Translations under genes and position numbers: made by a program
From: an uncultured Comamonadaceae bacterium
GTDB lineage: Bacteria; Pseudomonadota; Gammaproteobacteria; Burkholderiales; Burkholderiaceae
DNA: 11,451 bases
Direction: 5' to 3'
NCBI GenBank assembly: GCA_946482115.1
Contig: CAMLQP010000074.1
Coordinates: forward strand, 1-11,451
Notes under the pieces: generated by a model
The model's input: the letters and a program-made list of their open reading frames with translations, nothing else
What the model was told of the DNA's origin: nothing
The model's database searches: none
Part shown: one piece after another, positions 6,662 to 11,451 of the stretch
Numbering within the stretch: position 1 is the stretch's first letter
How the letters are laid out: the number at the start of each line of letters is the position of its first letter

Positions 6662-7336
6662 ATGAACAGATTCCTCCGCCCCCTCGCCGCCACCATCGCA
6701 CTGGCGTCCATCACCGCTCCCGCCGTCGCGGAGGGACTTTCCTACAACGTCGGACTGACCTCGCTCTACAAGTACAACGGCCTGGACCAGGACGTTCGCG
6801 CGCCGAAGAACGCCCGCCCGGCCCTGCAGGGCGGACTGGACTATGCGTTCGGCAACGGCCTCTACGTCGGCAACTGGAACTCCACCGGAAAGTTCGGCGC
6901 GCAGGGCCAGGCCGACCTGGAGATCGACCTGTACGGCGGCTACCGCGGCGAGTTCGGCCAGGGCTGGCGCTACGACGTCGGCGCCATCCGCTTCGTGTAC
7001 CCCAAGGACAACAGCTGGAACGCCAACGAGTGGTACGTGCGCCTGGGCCACGGCATCTTCTCGGCGCAATACGGCCACGGCTTCGGAAATGGCAACAAGA
7101 CAGCCCGCCTGGCGCTGTCGCTGGCGCAGCCGCTGAGCGAGAAGCTGACCCTGGAAGCCGGCATCGCCTTTCGCAACCGCCACAACATGGACAGCGCCAA
7201 AGACGCCCACCTGGGCCTGGTCTATGACCTGGGCGAAGGCCTGATGGTCTCCGGTCGCATCAGCGGCGCAGAGACCGCCAAGACCGGTCCCGCCGGCAAG
7301 ACGCGCCTGGTGGTCGGGCTGGTCAAGACCTTCTGA
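6662..7336 (+). CDS. TorF-family putative porin
   Basis: A 224-residue outer-membrane beta-barrel precursor. Residues 1-23 are a signal peptide (basic start, hydrophobic core, AVA before the likely cleavage site). The mature part starts EGLSYNVGLTSLYKYNGLDQ and continues with alternating aromatic/polar strands and Gly/Asn-rich turns, such as GGLDYAFGNGLYVGNWNS (57-74), ADLEIDLYGGYRGEFGQGWRYD and GAIRFVYP, a pattern known from the TIGR02001/TorF family. It ends in phenylalanine, as outer-membrane barrels do. ATG at 6662 is chosen for the complete signal peptide and an AGAGAG stretch just upstream; an upstream ATG at 6605 would bury the signal peptide. No transported substrate has been read from the sequence; the shared promoter motif suggests it admits the same nutrient as the permease. 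The last 14 bases overlap the end of the AraC-type gene. Confidence 0.85.
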   Translation: MNRFLRPLAATIALASITAPAVAEGLSYNVGLTSLYKYNGLDQDVRAPKNARPALQGGLDYAFGNGLYVGNWNSTGKFGAQGQADLEIDLYGGYRGEFGQGWRYDVGAIRFVYPKDNSWNANEWYVRLGHGIFSAQYGHGFGNGNKTARLALSLAQPLSEKLTLEAGIAFRNRHNMDSAKDAHLGLVYDLGEGLMVSGRISGAETAKTGPAGKTRLVVGLVKTF

Positions 7337-8321
7337 GCACGCGGTGGTCTGACCAGGCCACGGTGGGCCGGCCATCCGCACGCAGGGTGTCGGACGGCAG
7401 CTCGCCGAACAGCTCGCGGTAGTGGCGTGCAAAGTGGCTGAGGTGGAAGAAGCCCATCTCGGCCGCAGCGTCGCCCACTGGCAGCGCCTGCGCCGTGGTC
7501 TGGCCCAGCCGGCGGCGGACCGCGTTGAGCCGCAGGTTGCGCTGGTACTCCAGCGGGCCGATGCCGGCCTCGCTCTGGAAGCTCGCCTGCAGGGTGCGGC
7601 GGCTCACGCGCAGCCGGGCACAGAGGTCGAGCACGCTCATCGCGCCGCCACCGCCCTCTTCCATCAGCTCGCGGCTGCGCCGCACGATGTAGCTGCGCAC
7701 CGAGCCGCTGCAGCGCGTCGGGGCGCGGGCGTGGTCCACCGCGTCGAACAGGTCCAGGAATGCATTGAGCACCAGATCGTCCAGCGCACGGTCCAGCGCG
7801 TCGGCCTGCACGTCATTGAGCGGTTGCATGCCGGCCTGGGCCAGTACGTGCTGCAGCACCTGCCGCAGGCGTTGCACCGACGCGTCGGCCACCGCCAGGC
7901 TGCGCGAGCCGCGCGCCAGCGTCCTCTGCTCATGCGACAGGTGCAGGTCGGCGAGTTGCAGGAAGCGTTCGTAGTCCACATTGGCGGCCACCAGGCCCAG
8001 TCCCTGCGGCGCGTGCAACAGGAACTCTTCGCGGTTGCGCAGCAGCACCACCTGCGACAGCGGGTGGCGTGACCACCCGGTGGACACCGGCTCCGGCGCT
8101 GCCTCCAAGACGGCCAGACACAGGCGCTGTTCGGGGCATTGGCCACACTGCACCACCTGGCGGTTGAAGACCTCGCGGAACACCAGGAAGCGTCCGGTGG
8201 AGACCTGCTGCAGGCTGCTGCTGAGCGCACCGCGCCCGAGCTGGTCGTAGTCCTGCGTCCACCCGGGAATGGCCCGGGCGTGCAGGTTCACATCGTTGAA
8301 ATGGCGCACATCGACGTTCAT
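7323..8321 (-). CDS. AraC-family transcriptional regulator, EutR-like
   Basis: A 332-residue regulator with an N-terminal sensing domain (about 1-205) and a C-terminal AraC DNA-binding domain with two helix-turn-helix units (about 228-250 and 282-305). The stretch VLDLCARLRVSRRTLQASF (230-248) and RLNAVRRRL (264-272) closely match, from memory, the same region of enterobacterial EutR, the ethanolamine-responsive activator; AAAEMGFFHLSHFARHYRELFGELPS (285-310) matches EutR's second unit. This points to activation of amine catabolism genes. The sensing domain has a cysteine cluster at C59, C62 and C68 not expected in EutR. ATG at 8321 has no clear ribosome binding site, but no other in-frame start is near; the open frame upstream is only the antisense-free shadow of the aldehyde dehydrogenase gene. 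The gene follows that dehydrogenase by 59 bases in the same direction, so it is probably the last gene of the operon. Candidate activator of the four shared-motif promoters. Confidence 0.88.
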   Translation of the reverse strand: MNVDVRHFNDVNLHARAIPGWTQDYDQLGRGALSSSLQQVSTGRFLVFREVFNRQVVQCGQCPEQRLCLAVLEAAPEPVSTGWSRHPLSQVVLLRNREEFLLHAPQGLGLVAANVDYERFLQLADLHLSHEQRTLARGSRSLAVADASVQRLRQVLQHVLAQAGMQPLNDVQADALDRALDDLVLNAFLDLFDAVDHARAPTRCSGSVRSYIVRRSRELMEEGGGGAMSVLDLCARLRVSRRTLQASFQSEAGIGPLEYQRNLRLNAVRRRLGQTTAQALPVGDAAAEMGFFHLSHFARHYRELFGELPSDTLRADGRPTVAWSDHRVLRRS

Positions 8322-8380
8322 GGAACGGCCCGGCGAAGGTCCCGAAGGACCGGTGGCAGAGGCGGTGGCGGCGGCGCGGC

Positions 8381-9844
8381 TTACAGCGCGAGCGAGACCA
8401 CTTTTTCTTCGAGGTAGGCGTCCAGCGCCTTGCGCGAGAGGTCGCGGCCGATGCCGCTGTCCTTGGTGCCGCCCCAGGGCAGGCGCGCGTCCAGCGGGCT
8501 CCAGCAGTTGATGGCCACCGCGCCGACTTCGAGCTGCGCGGCCACGCGGTGCGCGGCCGACACGTCGCGCGTCCACACGCTGGCCGACAGGCCGTAGCGG
8601 CTGTCGTTGGCGATGGCCACCGCCTCCGCCTCGGTGTCGAACGGGATGATCGCGCCCACCGGCCCGAACACCTCTTCCTGGGCGATCTGCATGCCCGGGG
8701 TCACGTCGGTGAACACCGTCGGCCGCATGAAGAAGCCCTCGGCGGGCAGCTCGCCATCGGCGCCGCTCAGGCGCCGCGCGCCCTGCGAGATCGCCGTGTC
8801 GATGCAGGCCTGCACGCGCTCTCGGTGGCGCGCGCTGATCAGCGCGCCCATCTGCGCGCCTTCGACCTGCGCCCCGCCCAGCCGCACCGATTCGGCGGCC
8901 GCGGCCAGCGCCTGCTCCACCTGCGGCAGCAGCGAGCGGTGCACCAGGATGCGCGAGCCGGCCGCGCAGGTCTGGCCCTGGTTCACGAACAGGCCCATGG
9001 CCACGCCGGGAATGGCTTCGTCGAGGTTGGCGTCCTGCAGCAGGATCTGCGCGGCCTTGCCGCCGAGTTCCAGGGTGACGCGCTTGAACGAGGCCGCCGC
9101 TTCGCGGGCGATGACGCGGCCCACGCCGGTGCTGCCGGTGAAGCTGATCTTGCTCACGTCGGGGTGCGCCGTGAGCGCCGCACCTGCCTCTGCGCCCATG
9201 CCGTGCACGATGTTGACCACGCCCGGCGGAAAGCCGGCCTCGGCCACCAGGCGGCCGAGCTGGCCCACCGCCACCGGCGCATCCTCGGAGGTCTTGATCA
9301 CCACCGTGCAGCCGGCCGCCAGCGCGGGCGCGAGCTTCCAGATGGCGATCATCAGCGGCGCGTTCCAGGGCACGATCAGCGCCGCCACGCCCACCGGCTC
9401 CAGCCGCGTGTAGTGGTGCATAGGCCGGCCCATGAAGCCCGCGGTGGGCACGGTGCGCCCTTCGAGCTTGTCGGCCCAGCCCGCGAAGTAGCGCAGGGTG
9501 TCGACCGACATCGGCAGGTCCATCACCGTCATGTCGAAGGCGGGGCGGCCCTGCTCCTCGGCCAGTGTGGCCACGAAGGCCGGTGCGTTCGCCTCCAGCA
9601 GGTCGGCCAGCCGGGAGATGCAACGGCCGCGCTCCTGGCCCGGCATCGTGGCCCAGGGGCCGTGGCGCAGGCCCTGGCGGGCCGCCGCCACCGCGGTGTC
9701 GACGTCGTCGGCGCCGGAGGCGCTCACGGTGGCAAAGGGACGGCCGGTGGCCGGCGCCAGCTTCTGGAAGGTCGCGCCCGAACGGGCGGCCTGGTACTGA
9801 CCGTTGATGAAGTTGTGCAGCGTGACCGCTGTGTTCGTGTTCAT
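8381..9844 (-). CDS. NAD(P)-dependent aldehyde dehydrogenase, substrate uncertain
   Basis: A complete 487-residue member of the aldehyde dehydrogenase superfamily, oxidising an aldehyde to its acid in the cytosol. Visible catalytic and cofactor residues: N161 in VPWNAPL, K184 in the VVIKTSEDAP loop (usually KPSE, here KTSE), FTGSTGVGR (235-243) at the nucleotide fold, E259 in LELGGKAAQ, the nucleophile C293 in NQGQTCAAGSR, and EEVFGP (390-395). The tail WGGTKDSGIGRDLSRKALDAYLEEK and the LRYFAGWADKLEG segment resemble the broad PuuC/FeaB/betaine-aldehyde group rather than GabD. The start has AGGAG six bases upstream. It follows gabD by 46 bases and precedes the EutR-like gene by 59, suggesting one operon. 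By context the substrate may be an amino- or gamma-glutamylamino-aldehyde, or an aldehyde made from an amine; this cannot be decided from sequence. Confidence 0.9.
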   Translation of the reverse strand: MNTNTAVTLHNFINGQYQAARSGATFQKLAPATGRPFATVSASGADDVDTAVAAARQGLRHGPWATMPGQERGRCISRLADLLEANAPAFVATLAEEQGRPAFDMTVMDLPMSVDTLRYFAGWADKLEGRTVPTAGFMGRPMHHYTRLEPVGVAALIVPWNAPLMIAIWKLAPALAAGCTVVIKTSEDAPVAVGQLGRLVAEAGFPPGVVNIVHGMGAEAGAALTAHPDVSKISFTGSTGVGRVIAREAAASFKRVTLELGGKAAQILLQDANLDEAIPGVAMGLFVNQGQTCAAGSRILVHRSLLPQVEQALAAAAESVRLGGAQVEGAQMGALISARHRERVQACIDTAISQGARRLSGADGELPAEGFFMRPTVFTDVTPGMQIAQEEVFGPVGAIIPFDTEAEAVAIANDSRYGLSASVWTRDVSAAHRVAAQLEVGAVAINCWSPLDARLPWGGTKDSGIGRDLSRKALDAYLEEKVVSLAL

Positions 9845-9890
9845 GAGAGTCTCCTGTTGTTCTGGTGTGCCGACCTCAGGCCGGGGCGGC

Positions 9891-11339
9891 TCAGATGCCG
9901 GCCATGTTGATGTACTTGACGACCAGGTAGTCGTCCATGCCAAGGTGCGAGCCCTCGCGGCCGATGCCCGACTGCTTGACGCCACCGAAAGGCGCCACCT
10001 CGTTGGAGATCAGGCCGGTGTTCACACCCACCATGCCGTACTCCAGGCGCTCGGCCACGCGCCAGACACGGCCGAGGTCGCGTGCATAGAAGTAGCTGGC
10101 CAGGCCGAACTCGGTGTCGTTGGCCATGGCCACCACCTCGTCCTCGGTCTCGAAGCGGAACAGTGGCGCCAGCGGGCCGAAGGTCTCCTCGCGCGCCACC
10201 GCCATGTCCTGCGTCACGTCGCCCAGGATGGTGGGTTCAAAAAAGCTCTGGCCCAGCGCGTGACGCCGGCCGCCGCTGAGCACGCGCGCGCCCTTGGCCA
10301 CGGCGTCGGCGATGTGCTGTTCGACCTTCTGCACCGCCTTGTCGTCGATCAGCGGACCGATGCGCACCTCGGCCCCGGTGCCCTCGCCCACCTTGAGCTG
10401 GGACACGGCCACGGCCAGCTTGGCGGCAAAGGCCTCGTACACCTTGCTGTGCACGTACAGGCGGTTGGCGCAGACGCAGGTCTGGCCCGCGTTGCGGTAC
10501 TTGGAGACGATGGCGCCTTCGACCGCGGCGTCCAGGTCGGCGTCCTCGAACACGATGAAGGGCGCGTTGCCACCCAGCTCCATCGACACCTTCTTGACGG
10601 TGGCGGCGGTGCGCGCCATCAGCTGGCGGCCCACCTCGGTGGAGCCGGTGAACGAGAGCTTGCGCACCAGGGGGTTGTCCGCCAGTTCGTCGCCCACATC
10701 GCGCGCCGAGCCGGTGACCACCGAGAACACGCCCGCAGGCACGCCCGCGCGCTCGGCCAGCACGGCCAGCGCCAGCGCGGTCAGCGGCGTCTGGCTCGCA
10801 GGTTTGACCACCATGGTGCAGCCGGCCGCCAGCGCCGGGCCGGCCTTGCGGGTGATCATCGCCGCAGGGAAGTTCCATGGCGTGATGGCCGCACAGACGC
10901 CGATGGGCTCCTTGGTCACCACGATGCGCTGCGAAGCCACCGGCGCGGGAATGGTGTCGCCGTAGACGCGCTTGGCTTCTTCCGAGAACCACTGGATGAA
11001 GGACGCCGCGTAGGCGATTTCGCCTCGCGCCTCGGCCAGCGGTTTGCCCTGTTCGCTGGTCATGATGAGCGCCAGGTCGTCCTGGTTCGCCAGCATCAGC
11101 GCGTACCACTGGGCCAGGATGGCCGAGCGTTCCTTGGCGGTGCGCGCGCGCCAGGCCGGCCAGGCGCGGTTCGCGGCCTCGATGGCCTCGCGGGTTTCGG
11201 CGGCGCCCAGGCGCGGCACGGTGGCGATGACGGCGCCGGTGGCGGGATTCGTCACCTCGATGTGCGCGGTGCCGGACACCCACTGCCCGCCGACAAGACA
11301 GCGGCCGGGCAGCAGGGAAGGATCTTTGAGTTCGATCAT
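9891..11339 (-). CDS. gabD: Succinate-semialdehyde dehydrogenase, NADP-dependent type
   Basis: A 482-residue protein, the same length as E. coli GabD and recognisably alike along its whole length. It oxidises succinate semialdehyde to succinate, the last step of GABA and putrescine degradation into the TCA cycle. Diagnostic stretches: SEQGKPLAEARGEIAYAASF (95-114), TPWNFPAAMITRKAGPALAAG (153-173, with N156), K179 in VVKPASQTP, SFTGSTEVGRQLM (229-241), MELGGNAPFIVF with E254, RNAGQTCVCANR with nucleophile C288 and the paired C290, and SNEVAPFGGVKQSGIGREGS. The CxC pair is a redox switch in human SSADH; whether it acts so here is unknown. The ATG matches the GabD N-terminus, yet the bases before it are pyrimidine-rich with no Shine-Dalgarno sequence. 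It follows the partial aldehyde dehydrogenase by 22 bases, so coupling from upstream translation is likely. Confidence 0.95.
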   Translation of the reverse strand: MIELKDPSLLPGRCLVGGQWVSGTAHIEVTNPATGAVIATVPRLGAAETREAIEAANRAWPAWRARTAKERSAILAQWYALMLANQDDLALIMTSEQGKPLAEARGEIAYAASFIQWFSEEAKRVYGDTIPAPVASQRIVVTKEPIGVCAAITPWNFPAAMITRKAGPALAAGCTMVVKPASQTPLTALALAVLAERAGVPAGVFSVVTGSARDVGDELADNPLVRKLSFTGSTEVGRQLMARTAATVKKVSMELGGNAPFIVFEDADLDAAVEGAIVSKYRNAGQTCVCANRLYVHSKVYEAFAAKLAVAVSQLKVGEGTGAEVRIGPLIDDKAVQKVEQHIADAVAKGARVLSGGRRHALGQSFFEPTILGDVTQDMAVAREETFGPLAPLFRFETEDEVVAMANDTEFGLASYFYARDLGRVWRVAERLEYGMVGVNTGLISNEVAPFGGVKQSGIGREGSHLGMDDYLVVKYINMAGI

Positions 11340-11361
11340 GTGAAGGGGAAAGAAGAGGAAA

Positions 11362-11451
11362 TCAGATCTGCGTGACCATCTTGGTCACCAGGAAGCCGTC
11401 GAAGGTCTCGGTGCCGCCTTCGCTGCCGATGCCGCTGTCCTTGACGCCGCC
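11362..11451 (-). CDS. Third aldehyde dehydrogenase, C-terminal 29 residues only
   Basis: The final 29 codons and TGA stop of another gene are inside the window. The peptide GGVKDSGIGSEGGTETFDGF followed by LVTKMVTQI is the typical C-terminal end of an aldehyde dehydrogenase: the GGxKxSGxGxEGG oligomerisation/active-site loop and a TKxVTQ tail. The SEGGTE variant is common in NAD-dependent succinate-semialdehyde or related dehydrogenases. It is a different protein from the two complete dehydrogenases downstream (which end GREGSHLG... and GRDLSRK...). The rest lies beyond the right edge. It is transcribed in the same direction and is probably the operon's upstream member. Confidence 0.85.
   Translation of the reverse strand, partial: GGVKDSGIGSEGGTETFDGFLVTKMVTQI

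Noticed and set aside
8338..8351. A small hairpin (GGTCC, CGAA loop, GGACC) between the aldehyde dehydrogenase and the AraC-type gene
   Set aside because: Only five base pairs and no T run follow on the minus strand, so it is not a credible terminator; the two genes are treated as one transcript.
7323..9623. A 766-codon minus-strand frame extending the AraC-type regulator upstream
   Set aside because: The added N-terminal part is an out-of-frame reading of the aldehyde dehydrogenase gene, low in complexity and rich in Arg/Gly/Ala. The EutR-like protein has normal length from 8321.

Overview
The window is G+C-rich DNA with compact, largely minus-strand gene organisation. Its gene families (a TorF-type putative porin, a GabD, a LivJ-type binding protein, a EutR-like AraC regulator) and codon use suggest a betaproteobacterium of the Burkholderiales, most likely Comamonadaceae. 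That placement is inference; there is no rRNA or other marker gene. No RNA gene, insertion sequence, CRISPR array or phage gene was found, and no stretch over 300 bases lacks a gene.

Layout, left to right. (1) 1-1678, minus: a glutamine synthetase-like ligase, translationally linked to a class I glutamine amidotransferase that runs off the left edge. (2) 1679-1896: a candidate operator and promoter region for the ligase, and a clear terminator for the gene behind it. (3) 1897-3369, minus: an APC-family amino acid/amine permease. (4) 3370-3614: a divergent promoter region. (5) 3615-4799, plus: an orphan periplasmic binding protein of the branched-chain amino acid type. (6) 4793-6460, minus: a soluble chemoreceptor fused to a C-terminal amino-acid-binding-protein fold, overlapping gene 5 tail to tail. 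(7) 6461-6661: a second divergent promoter region. (8) 6662-7336, plus: a TorF-family putative porin. (9) 7323-8321, minus: an AraC/EutR-like regulator, overlapping gene 8 tail to tail. (10) 8381-11451, minus: three tandem aldehyde dehydrogenases (one of uncertain substrate, GabD, and the C-terminal end of a third), probably in one operon with the regulator.

The genes read as a module for taking up, sensing and catabolising an amine or amino compound. The porin would act at the outer membrane, the binding protein in the periplasm, the APC permease in the inner membrane and the chemoreceptor in the cytosol. The ligase/amidotransferase pair would attach and remove a gamma-glutamyl group, and the aldehyde dehydrogenases would oxidise aldehydes down to succinate. 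The substrate cannot be read from the sequence; polyamines, ethanolamine or another primary amine are the main options.

The most notable observation is regulatory. Both divergent intergenic regions carry two oppositely pointing copies of one 15-bp motif, TGCCG-N4-GGGCT(A/C). Three copies lie exactly 22 bp before a TAG-starting -10-like hexamer and the fourth lies 21 bp before a weaker one. This is the geometry of an activator site overlapping the -35 position. It ties permease, binding protein, chemoreceptor and porin into one candidate regulon, with the EutR-like protein as the obvious candidate activator. The second notable item is the chemoreceptor, which has no membrane segment or signal peptide and carries its ligand-binding fold after, not before, the signalling domain.
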